Assembly (NCBI GenBank): GCA_938048735.1
Contig: CALIUM010000022.1
Span: 1-32,536 of the forward strand
Direction of reading: 5' to 3'
Length of the DNA stretch: 32,536 nt
Origin: an uncultured archaeon
GTDB lineage: Archaea > Thermoproteota > Bathyarchaeia > TCS64
In this document: piece after piece, positions 1-6,235 of the stretch
Position numbering within the stretch: the first letter of the stretch is position 1
How the letters are laid out: each line of letters begins with the position of its first letter
The notes under the pieces: generated by a model
The model's input: the letters and a program-made list of their open reading frames with translations, nothing else
Database searches by the model: none
Told to the model about the DNA's origin: nothing
Made by a program: the position numbers and the translations under genes

Positions 1-249
1 TGCTTGGAGCAACCTCTGAGCTGGAATTCGCCTGTAGGAGACGCGGGGTGGAAAACTCGTGGAGTCGACAAGCCTCTCTATCAGGCCCTCCTGGGTCAGG
101 GCCCTAAGGTGCCGCCCAAGGGTCCCGCTCCCAATCCCCAACTCCTCAGCCCTCCTTTCAAGCTCACTGAACGGGGTGGGAGCCTCCCCGACGAGTTCGA
201 GGATCTCCCGTCGCCTCCGCCAGAGGCGATCCTCAGAAGGCACCCCCAC
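1..249 (-). CDS. Winged-helix transcriptional regulator, partial at left edge
   Basis: The minus strand is open from the left edge to beyond 330. Its translation has winged-helix character: a run rich in Arg (LWRRRREILELVGEAPTPF), a helix with SELERRAEELGIG, then SGTLGRHLRALTQEGLIERL, which resembles a recognition helix and wing. The C-terminus lies outside the window. The start is uncertain: GTG at 249 or GTG at 243 are the first in-frame candidates, and no ATG occurs upstream. A palindromic TATA-like TTAAATATTTAA (288-299) lies about 40 bases upstream. It is divergent from the ribbon-helix-helix gene to its right, so the two may share a control region. The opposite frame gives only a proline-rich low-complexity translation, which I read as a shadow. 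A role as repressor or copy-control factor of the element is inference. Confidence 0.6.
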   Translation of the reverse strand, partial: MGVPSEDRLWRRRREILELVGEAPTPFSELERRAEELGIGSGTLGRHLRALTQEGLIERLVDSTSFPPRVSYRRIPAQRLLQA

Positions 250-287
250 GAACCATTTCCTACGCGTTTGAAGTTCCCTCCAATCAG

Positions 288-317
288 TTAAATATTTAAG
301 CTGGCCCGTATTTAAAT
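288..317. promoter_or_regulatory. Divergent TATA-like boxes between two regulator genes
   Basis: TTAAATATTTAA (288-299) is a perfect 12-base palindrome placed to serve the minus-strand winged-helix gene. TATTTAAAT (309-317) lies about 25-30 bases before position 342 and suits the plus-strand ribbon-helix-helix gene. Placement relative to both genes is the only support. Confidence 0.4.
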
Positions 318-377
318 GTTGCGAGGCTTGTTCAAAATCATATGAACCAGCCTCGAAGCATAGGAGGAAAAGGGAAG

Positions 378-539
378 ATGAAAAGAAGGAGCGGGTGCGT
401 GCTCAGGACCATCTCCCTGAGTCGGGAGGCTGACGAGAAACTCCTCGCCCTCATGGAGCGGCTGGGCCTCGGGCGGGGCCCGACGATCACGCGCCTCGTA
501 GAGTGGTATCTCTCAAAAGAGGAAGGGGTGCCCCAATAA
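378..539 (+). CDS. Ribbon-helix-helix (CopG/Arc-type) DNA-binding protein
   Basis: This is a short basic protein of about 53 residues. A beta-strand-like segment, VLRTISLS, is followed by two helices (READEKLLALMERLG and PTITRLVEWYLSKE), the layout of the ribbon-helix-helix fold. Such proteins bind operators as dimers and often control plasmid copy number or viral promoters. ATG 378 is preferred because GGAGG lies about 12 bases upstream (362-366). An earlier in-frame ATG at 342 would add a 12-residue tail lacking the fold and would be nearly leaderless from the TATA-like box at 309-317. It stands first in the plus-strand element genes, so a regulatory role for that set is plausible inference. 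Confidence 0.75.
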   Translation: MKRRSGCVLRTISLSREADEKLLALMERLGLGRGPTITRLVEWYLSKEEGVPQ

Positions 540-715
540 GCCACCCGGATAGAATTGAACGCCGCGCCACCATAAGAGGGGAGGATGGAAGAGTGTATCC
601 ACAGAAAAGTATCGGCTTTAAACTGATAGGAAAAGGAGAGTTTGAATTGGGTGGTTTCTGGGAGAGAAAAACAACGAGTATTTTAGAGTGTGAAGGGGGC
701 TTCTCCAGGATCTAA
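503..715 (+). CDS. Hypothetical small protein (doubtful)
   Basis: This open frame of up to 70 codons overlaps the end of the ribbon-helix-helix gene in another frame. An alternative start is GTG 593, preceded by GGGGAGGATGG, giving about 41 residues. The segment from KSIGFKLIGKGEFELGGFW onward could be a small beta-rich domain. I recognise no family. It sits between two genes with good ribosome binding sites on the same strand and could be a genuine small element gene, but coding evidence is weak. Confidence 0.25.
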   Translation: MVSLKRGRGAPISHPDRIERRATIRGEDGRVYPQKSIGFKLIGKGEFELGGFWERKTTSILECEGGFSRI

Positions 716-738
716 GCGAAGCAGGGAGGTGTAGGAGA

Positions 739-888
739 ATGGTGAGGATTAAAGAGAGTCTGCCTGGATGTATTGGAAGTAAAAACCCCTTTCCCCCAAA
801 CAGGTGTGATAGTTGTAGGCTCCACAGTGAACCGAGGATCGACTGTCGAGGTGTGAAGATCGTTAGGATTGAGAAGAGGAGAGAGTGA
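739..888 (+). CDS. Small Cys-rich (putative zinc-binding) protein coupled to the primase
   Basis: The gene encodes 49 residues from ATG 739, preceded by GGGAGGTG (724-731), a good Shine-Dalgarno sequence. Cysteines fall at residues 11, 23, 26 and 35, with a central CDSC pair, a spacing that could form one zinc site. The tail is basic (VKIVRIEKRRE), consistent with nucleic-acid binding. Its TGA (886-888) overlaps the ATG (888-890) of the primase-helicase gene as TGATG, so the two are probably translationally coupled and work together, for example as a primase accessory factor. That function is inference; I know no named family for it. Confidence 0.6.
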   Translation: MVRIKESLPGCIGSKNPFPPNRCDSCRLHSEPRIDCRGVKIVRIEKRRE

Positions 889-3527
889 TGGCTGGGAGGT
901 TAAGGAGTGTGGGTGATAAGTCTAATGAGCCGAGGCTCATAGAGGTGGCGCATGGATTAACGAATAGAAACACTTTCATCAGTTTGGATGATCTTGAGGA
1001 GTGGAGAAGAGAACAGGGTGATGATTTTGAGCTCTACTCAAGCTATTTCAGATTCTTTACGGATGATCCTAACATCGGCGGAGTTCTCGGGGGTTTTGGA
1101 ATGGATTTCGACGACGAACAGAACCCCGAGAAGGCGAGGAAAGAGGCATTAATCGTGATCAAGGACTTGATTAATCGATATGAGATCGATGAAAACAGCA
1201 TTTCAACCTGCTTCAGTGGAAATAAGGGGTTTCATGTATTCATAAATAGGAGGGTTTTCGGGGTTGAGCCTGAGTATCACCTTCCAAGGATCTTTAAAAG
1301 TATGGCGCAGGAGCTCAGAGATCGGCATCAATTAAAAACCCTCGACCTCAAGATTTATGATCGTAGGAGATTAATCCGACTGCCGGGGAGTAGGCATAGG
1401 AAAAGCGGGCTGTATAAGATCCCATTGATGAAGGAGGAGCTTGAGAAACTCAGCGTTGATAGGATTAAATCATTGGCGGTGAAGCCACGCCCCTTAATTG
1501 TAAGGAACGAGCATAAACTTAGTGAGAGGGCCCATCAATGGTATCTCCAGCACCGAGAAAAGGTGATGGCCGAGCTGAAGGATAAGAAGATCGAGTTTGA
1601 GGAGCGGGATTTTGGGGGTGAAATTCTTCCATGTGTAAAGAGGAGATTGGAAGCTGGGGCGAAGGAGGGGGAACGGAACAGATGCGCTTGGCAGCTCGCA
1701 TCATATCTAATGAGAAGGGGCATGAGAAAAGAGGAGGTTTCAGGGATCTTAGAAGAGTGGAGGAAGAGGTGTGAATTGGGGCTCCACCCCTTCACAGCCG
1801 AAGAATTGAAGAGAACCATCGATAAAGTCTTTGAGGTTGGAGGATATGGCGTTGGATGCGGCTCCGAGGCGTTTGAATCGCTCTGTGTAGGTAGAGAAAA
1901 CTGTCCATTATTCAATAAAACAGGGGGAGAGGAAAACTATAACGAGTTTAAAGAAGAGGCCGAGTATATCTTGAAGGAGGGCAACCCTCTAGAGTTTATA
2001 AAAACAGTTGTCCAACTTGAACACGCCGGAGACGACTTATTAATAAAGGCGGAGTATATCTCGGCTTTAAGCGCCACCCTTGCCCCCTCAATAAGTGAAA
2101 CGATAAATCTTTGGAGTATAGGGCAAAGCGGTAAAGGAAAGACGCATAGCATGCAAGCAGTATTAAAAGTTCTACCATCATATCTATATGAGATTTTCAC
2201 CTCAACAAGTGCGAAGGCTTACTTCTACTATGTAAAAAAACACGGTGAAAACGCTCTCAGTGATAAACTACTCTTCATTGATGAGACAGAAGCAAACATG
2301 GATTCTGAACCAGTTCTAAGAGCCTTAACGAATCGGACGGAGATAACACCCCGACATTTAAGCGTCTATGATGCCGAATTGTTAGATTTGAAGATTAAAG
2401 GTAAAAGGGCCATCTGGTTCACCAGTGTGAGAATGTTTGGAACTGACCAGCTACACAACCGCTTCCTATTCCTGAACCCGGATGAGGAATCAGAACAAGA
2501 TATTAGAGTCTATGAACTGCAGAGAGAAAATCAACTCGACATAGAAGTCGATGATACACCATATAGTATTGCTAAATGCATGACTGATATAATAGTGAAG
2601 GAGGCGAAGAATCTACCAGTCTTCATTCCATTCGTGATAACATGGCCGTTTAAACAGCATAGATATCTATATCCAATTTTCATCTCCTTCATCAAGATAA
2701 TTGCGAAGATCAATTTTAAAAAGAGGAGGGTTGAGGATGGCTATTTAATTGCGGATGTAGAGGATTTCGAAGAGGCGAAGAGGATTTGGAGGGGCTTCAT
2801 AGAGACGATTGCCTATAGGGTTTCAGCCTCGGCGGAGGAGATTTTGAATTATATCCCGGTGGAGAGGGATGGGGCAGTAACACATGCCGAGTTATCCATG
2901 AAATCCGGCCGCTCAACGCAATGGATAAGCCGAATCTGCCAAGAATTGTTGGATGCTAATCTAGTTAACCGAGAGAAGAGGAGTAAGGAGGGGCGGGGGC
3001 GGAGTGAATGGGAGTATTGGCGCGTTAGGAAATCCTCTGCGGAGGATATTAAAGTTGAGGGTGTGGTTACGCTTAACGAGTTTAGGAAGGGCGTTGAAGA
3101 TAGGAGAGCCAAGTGGAAGAGTTTCCTAGCGAATTTTGAAACTTTTGAAACTTTTGAAAGTGGGGTGGAGCCGGAAAACTCAAAGCCACTTTCATCTGTA
3201 ACCCCTCACTCCTGGTTTCAAAAGTTTCAAAATTCCGGTGGGGATGTAAGCAATGCCCCCGTTGATGGGGTGAAATTTGATGTCCTAAAGCCCCTCATTC
3301 CTGGAGGCCCCCAAGCGGCCACCTTCCTAAAGGGTGTGATCCTTGAAATCCTGGGGGTGGAGGAGAGCCTTGGAGATTTGCGGTTGAAGGAATTGGTTGA
3401 GGAGAGGGTGGGGCGGAGAGTTGAAGAGCTTTACACGGTTCTCAGGGATATGCATCAACGGGGGTTAATCCACTTCACAGGTGGAACGGTGAGTCTCCCC
3501 AAGCCAGATTCCTCCAGGGAGGGATAA
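888..3527 (+). CDS. Replication protein: AEP primase fused to a helicase and winged-helix domains
   Basis: This is a large multidomain replicase (879 residues from ATG 888). The N-terminal third is an archaeo-eukaryotic primase: acidic metal-binding MDFDDE near residue 73, the SGNKGFH motif near 111-117, and RRLIRLPGSRHRKSGLYK near 161-178. Next comes a helical region with Cys at about 250, 325, 334 and 340, resembling the Fe-S-binding C-terminal domain of PriL. An AAA+/SF3-like helicase follows, with Walker A GQSGKGKT (413-420), Walker B LLFIDE (462-467) and a sensor-1-like WFTS (511-514). The C-terminus has a winged-helix segment (residues 650-715), a low-complexity linker encoding a DNA inverted repeat (about 749-783), and a second winged-helix-like segment (815-875). 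It probably primes and unwinds DNA for autonomous replication of the element. GTG 885 is an alternative start. Confidence 0.85.
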   Translation: MAGRLRSVGDKSNEPRLIEVAHGLTNRNTFISLDDLEEWRREQGDDFELYSSYFRFFTDDPNIGGVLGGFGMDFDDEQNPEKARKEALIVIKDLINRYEIDENSISTCFSGNKGFHVFINRRVFGVEPEYHLPRIFKSMAQELRDRHQLKTLDLKIYDRRRLIRLPGSRHRKSGLYKIPLMKEELEKLSVDRIKSLAVKPRPLIVRNEHKLSERAHQWYLQHREKVMAELKDKKIEFEERDFGGEILPCVKRRLEAGAKEGERNRCAWQLASYLMRRGMRKEEVSGILEEWRKRCELGLHPFTAEELKRTIDKVFEVGGYGVGCGSEAFESLCVGRENCPLFNKTGGEENYNEFKEEAEYILKEGNPLEFIKTVVQLEHAGDDLLIKAEYISALSATLAPSISETINLWSIGQSGKGKTHSMQAVLKVLPSYLYEIFTSTSAKAYFYYVKKHGENALSDKLLFIDETEANMDSEPVLRALTNRTEITPRHLSVYDAELLDLKIKGKRAIWFTSVRMFGTDQLHNRFLFLNPDEESEQDIRVYELQRENQLDIEVDDTPYSIAKCMTDIIVKEAKNLPVFIPFVITWPFKQHRYLYPIFISFIKIIAKINFKKRRVEDGYLIADVEDFEEAKRIWRGFIETIAYRVSASAEEILNYIPVERDGAVTHAELSMKSGRSTQWISRICQELLDANLVNREKRSKEGRGRSEWEYWRVRKSSAEDIKVEGVVTLNEFRKGVEDRRAKWKSFLANFETFETFESGVEPENSKPLSSVTPHSWFQKFQNSGGDVSNAPVDGVKFDVLKPLIPGGPQAATFLKGVILEILGVEESLGDLRLKELVEERVGRRVEELYTVLRDMHQRGLIHFTGGTVSLPKPDSSREG
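3131..3235. repeat. 21-bp perfect inverted repeat inside the primase-helicase gene
   Basis: The arms at 3131-3151 and 3215-3235 are perfectly complementary, separated by 63 bases. The left arm belongs to a run of three direct copies of TTTTGAAAC (the last ending G) at 3134-3160. The right arm carries the same unit in inverse orientation. In protein terms this gives FETFETFE and FQKFQNS in a linker between winged-helix regions. Iteron-like protein binding sites or an RNA/DNA hairpin are possible; neither is shown. Confidence 0.8.
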
Positions 3528-3533
3528 TCAAGG

Positions 3534-4169
3534 ATGGATGAAGCGGATAGGGTGAAGTGGATGTGTTGGGGGAAGGCGAGGCTGCCCCTCACCGTGGTGA
3601 AGTATAATGACGGTGGAATCCTTTATGATGTCAACCCTTCAATTCTCGAGGAGGCCCGCGCCATTTTCAGGGAGGTGCAGGAGAGCTTTGATAAGTATCC
3701 TGATTCCGTTAGGTGGAGGGCGGGGAGGGATGAGAACCTTTTAAGGGGGGTGCTCGGGGAGGCGGTTCTCGACGCCATACTTGATGAATTGATGATCCCG
3801 CATATATGGCATAGACCCATTATACAGAAGGAGAGGATTTCTAAGCGTAAGAGGAGTTTACCCGACTTCACGGTGAACGGCCACTCGATTGATGTGAAGA
3901 TCTCCTCGAAGGAAGATCCCCCCATATTCCTTGTGAATTTGAAGCGGTGGAGTCGCCGGCCGGCGGAGATCATAGTATTCGGATGGATCAGCGAGGATCT
4001 AAAAACGGCGCGTTTCTATGGCTGGATTGCCGGGGCGACCCTTGAAGAGTGCAGGGTCATCGAGGCCCCCCATTCACCCGCCCTCCTCGTTCCGAGACGC
4101 ATGCTTAGAAAGATGCGGAGCCTCTTCGAGGAGGTGGCGAAGCCCCGAGAACAGAAAAACGATTCTTAG
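3534..4169 (+). CDS. PD-(D/E)XK-like nuclease
   Basis: The protein has 211 residues and starts 6 bases after the primase stop. It carries the signature of the PD-(D/E)XK nuclease fold: a helix with Glu at residue 76 (RGVLGEAVLDAI), then LPDF at 109-112, and after a short turn (TVNGHSI) the triad-bearing strand DVKIS with Asp120 and Lys122. These residues would bind the metal ion and cut DNA. The C-terminal half (residues 130-195) is beta-rich with basic residues and ends in a charged helix. Same-strand placement right after the replicase suggests a role in processing element DNA or in conflict with host or rival DNA. The substrate cannot be told from the sequence. Confidence 0.7.
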   Translation: MDEADRVKWMCWGKARLPLTVVKYNDGGILYDVNPSILEEARAIFREVQESFDKYPDSVRWRAGRDENLLRGVLGEAVLDAILDELMIPHIWHRPIIQKERISKRKRSLPDFTVNGHSIDVKISSKEDPPIFLVNLKRWSRRPAEIIVFGWISEDLKTARFYGWIAGATLEECRVIEAPHSPALLVPRRMLRKMRSLFEEVAKPREQKNDS

Positions 4170-4233
4170 GTGGAGGCCATGTCAAATCATCATCACATCC
4201 GAGCCTCTGAGATCTCCAAGGAGGTGAATTCAT

Positions 4234-4539
4234 ATGGTTTACCCGCTGCGCTTCGCCCTTTTTAAAGAGGAGATCCTGAACGGGGTTAAACGGCAAACGG
4301 TGAGATTATTGAGGCGGAGGAGGCCTCCAAGGGTTGGGGAGATCCTCCGTTTATACTATAAAGGCGAGTTTTTAATGGAGACTGTCTGCCGAGAGGTTTT
4401 GATAATGAAATGGAAGGATTTACAGGAGGATCTTGAATTGGCGCGGCTTGATGGATTTACAAGCCTCAATGAGTTTAAAGAATGGTTTAAGATGTATAAT
4501 CCATCTAATGAAACTTTATTCATGGTGATTCGATGGTGA
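4234..4539 (+). CDS. ASCH-domain (PUA-like fold) protein
   Basis: This 101-residue protein fits the ASCH family: an N-terminal FKEEILNGVKRQTVRLL (Lys and Thr/Arg of the K-x-x-T-x-R core), PRVGEILRLYYKGEF (the conserved G-D/E-x-L turn), and a C-terminal helix DGFTSLNEFKEWF followed by the strand ETLFMVIRW. ASCH domains have a PUA-like barrel that binds nucleic acid; some members hydrolyse modified nucleosides. AAGGAGGTG at 4219-4227 sets the start at ATG 4234. It is common cargo of archaeal and bacterial mobile elements. Its target here is unknown; RNA or modified-base binding is the most likely general role. Confidence 0.75.
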   Translation: MVYPLRFALFKEEILNGVKRQTVRLLRRRRPPRVGEILRLYYKGEFLMETVCREVLIMKWKDLQEDLELARLDGFTSLNEFKEWFKMYNPSNETLFMVIRW

Positions 4540-4596
4540 AATCTGTATGGAGAAGAGGAGTAGCCCTTATCTTCGGGCCGACGCTTCGAATATTAT

Positions 4597-4833
4597 GTGA
4601 AGCGGATTCTCAATGCGGAGGGCTATACCGTTTTCAGGGTTGCGGGGAGTAAGCCTCTAGATCTCATTGCTTTTCGGGGTGGTGAAGTGGCCCTCGCGGA
4701 GTGTAAATATCGCGGGGCGAGGCGTGAGGATCTCGAGAAACTATATTTCTATGCTGAAACTCTCAAAGTCCCAATCCTACTCTTCATCTTAAATAACGGT
4801 CGAATTGTGAGGCGTCGAATCGAGTTGAATTGA
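4597..4833 (+). CDS. hjc: Hjc-type Holliday junction resolvase, N-terminus frameshifted
   Basis: The translation from GTG 4597 matches archaeal Hjc: RILNAEGYTVFRVAGSKPLDLIAF (catalytic Asp in the SxxxDL motif), then EVALAECKY, where the E-x-K pair binds metal. The expected first catalytic Glu is encoded just upstream in the same frame as SGRRFEYYVKR (4573-4605). However, that frame meets TAG at 4561 with no start codon between. ATG 4547 (MEKRSSP) lies one frame off, as if one base were missing between about 4565 and 4576. So the gene is either inactivated, rescued by a -1 slip, or affected by a sequencing error. A working enzyme would cut four-way junctions made during replication or recombination of the element. 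Starting at GTG 4597 would lose the catalytic Glu. Confidence 0.75.
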   Translation: MKRILNAEGYTVFRVAGSKPLDLIAFRGGEVALAECKYRGARREDLEKLYFYAETLKVPILLFILNNGRIVRRRIELN

Positions 4834-4887
4834 GGATCCCCGGCCATGATCCATATGATTGATCCTCGCAGTAAATACCAATGAGGG

Positions 4888-4917
4888 GGAGGGGGGTATA
4901 TCCATATACCACCTCTC
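4888..4917. terminator. Hairpin between convergent genes
   Basis: GGTATAT (4895-4901), CC, ATATACC (4904-4910) forms a perfect 7-bp stem. It can be extended by G-rich/C-rich flanks with one or two mismatches. It lies between the convergent ends of the resolvase (4833) and integrase (4952) genes, so a bidirectional terminator or a protein-binding palindrome is plausible. No uridine tract is obvious beside it. Confidence 0.35.
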
Positions 4918-4951
4918 AATCCAATAAATTTAGGGGTAAAAATACGCCTTT

Positions 4952-5791
4952 TTATATTGAAACCACGCGATTAAAAAACGCGATTTTTTGATTGTTTTCC
5001 TGCTGGAGATGTTCGAGGAGGCTGAGGCCTCCCTCGATGGCGCGGGCCCTCAGATCTGAGATCCAGATCGGATTGAAGTAGTGTTGCATAAACACTGAGT
5101 TTGATACCCTGCCCTGCAGGAGATTGATCTCCGGCTCACGAAGATATTTAGTCATCATGCTCGCATAATATTCTCTTATCTCCGAAAACAATATTCTCAG
5201 TTTCCTCCTTTTAAGCTTACAATATATTATATCCCGAGTAATCCTCCCATGATTAATAATCTCTCTGATTAATTCCTCTGGAACAAAACTTATGAAACAT
5301 TTTTTTCTTCCCCGCATGAAAATCTCCCCAAATTTGAAGTGCTTAAGGACCTGATTCTCGGAATCATAGTATTCATCAAGTTTTTTCTGCTGATTTAACT
5401 CTATTATGAGGTTCCAAGCCTTTATTCCCTCTTCAAATCGCAGGCCGGTGAGGATGAGGAGGTCGAGGAATGGGGCGAACTCCGGGATCTGACGCTTAAC
5501 CTCCCTCACCCAGCTGGGAAACACAGGGTCCACCCTTTTCGTGAGCCTTTTCAGGATGTAAGTGTCGCCTCCGCCCTCGCTCCACTTAAGCCCATAGCTT
5601 TTGATTAGGCCCTGAAACTCCTCATAGATCCCCAGGAACTTTGAGATGGCTGCGAGGCTCTTCAGCACATGGCCCCGCTTCCCCGGACTCAGAAGCGAGA
5701 CCTCGGCGAGGTCTCTGCGGGACAGGGCCGGCCAATACCTCCGCGCGTAGAGGAATCTGGTCCTCGCAGTTCTCGGTTCATACCTTTTCAC
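4952..5791 (-). CDS. int: Archaeal tyrosine integrase (SSV-type, apparently split at att)
   Basis: This tyrosine recombinase has an N-terminal helical core-binding domain and a C-terminal catalytic domain like SSV1 integrase. Catalytic candidates counted from GTG 5791 are Arg118 (LTGLRFEEG), Lys163/164, Arg206 (EIREYYAS), Arg228 (LLQGRVS) and the nucleophile Tyr238 (MQHYF); the spacing agrees with SSV1. The frame upstream of GTG 5791 stays open and protein-like (NWDYFQEWL), runs through the tRNA-derived scar at 5851-5899, and stops only at 5912-5914. No ATG, GTG or TTG occurs in that stretch. GTG 5791 would cut into the core-binding domain. So this is best read as the C-terminal part of an integrase gene whose 5' end was separated by integration. 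It would have driven site-specific recombination with tRNA-Val. Confidence 0.85.
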   Translation of the reverse strand: MKRYEPRTARTRFLYARRYWPALSRRDLAEVSLLSPGKRGHVLKSLAAISKFLGIYEEFQGLIKSYGLKWSEGGGDTYILKRLTKRVDPVFPSWVREVKRQIPEFAPFLDLLILTGLRFEEGIKAWNLIIELNQQKKLDEYYDSENQVLKHFKFGEIFMRGRKKCFISFVPEELIREIINHGRITRDIIYCKLKRRKLRILFSEIREYYASMMTKYLREPEINLLQGRVSNSVFMQHYFNPIWISDLRARAIEGGLSLLEHLQQENNQKIAFFNRVVSI

Positions 5792-5850
5792 AAGCCATTC
5801 CTGAAAATAATCCCAATTAACGAGTATTTCCTCATTTCCGCCATTATTTT

Positions 5851-5899
5851 CGCCTTGACGCGGCGGTGGTCGCCGGTTCGAACCCGGCCCGGCCCACCA
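5851..5899 (+). other. Attachment site: duplicated 3' half of tRNA-Val(GAC)
   Basis: The segment reads as the 3' half of a tRNA: part of the anticodon stem (CGCC), loop TTGACGC with anticodon GAC (5857-5859), 3' anticodon stem GGCGG, variable loop TGGTC, T arm GCCGG-TTCGAAC-CCGGC, 3' acceptor strand CCGGCCC, discriminator A, then CCA (5897-5899). No D arm or matching 5' acceptor strand sits at the right distance upstream, so it cannot be a full gene. It directly abuts the integrase. This is the usual scar of integration into a tRNA gene; by polarity the intact gene should lie at the element's left end, outside the window. Confidence 0.85.
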
Positions 5900-6235
5900 G
5901 CCTATTTGGAATTAAACCTCAATTTTACGACTCGTCTTGAGGTTAGGACACAGTTTATATCTGAATTCTTGAAACTGCATTATTCATAAAGCATATATGC
6001 ACTGCTTCATACTCCTGAAAAAGGATTCATGAATTTGGCGCTTTTCAGCCGACAGGCACTCTATAGCCCTTAGCTTCGTTTACCAATGAGGTTAGAAATA
6101 AGCTCCATTTCATTTTTTGGCCATGATTCTCGCTTATTTATAATCATGAACTCAGGGATCCAGATGGACAAAAGTTATATCCCAAAGGTCATGTATGGCT
6201 TATTAAATGAGCTAATTTGATAATATTTCTATTTA
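5900..6235. other. Intergenic chromosomal flank right of att
   Basis: This is about 336 AT-rich bases between the attachment scar and the end of fen1. I see no convincing gene, RNA or repeat. The integrase frame closes at 5912-5914, marking the change to chromosomal sequence. Confidence 0.5.

Noticed and set aside
4-291. Plus-strand open frame of 95 codons, proline-rich
   Set aside because: It is low-complexity and reads opposite a minus-strand frame with clear winged-helix character, so I take it as a shadow.
4181-4267. 28-codon frame ending inside the ASCH gene, behind GGTGGAGG
   Set aside because: It overlaps the ASCH start in another frame and has no recognisable domain; a short coupled leader cannot be excluded but is not supported.
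5725-5731. GGGCCGG, complementary to the 3' acceptor strand of the tRNA-Val scar
   Set aside because: It lies inside the integrase frame 120 bases from the anticodon segment, with no D arm after it. A chance match is more likely than a long-intron tRNA.
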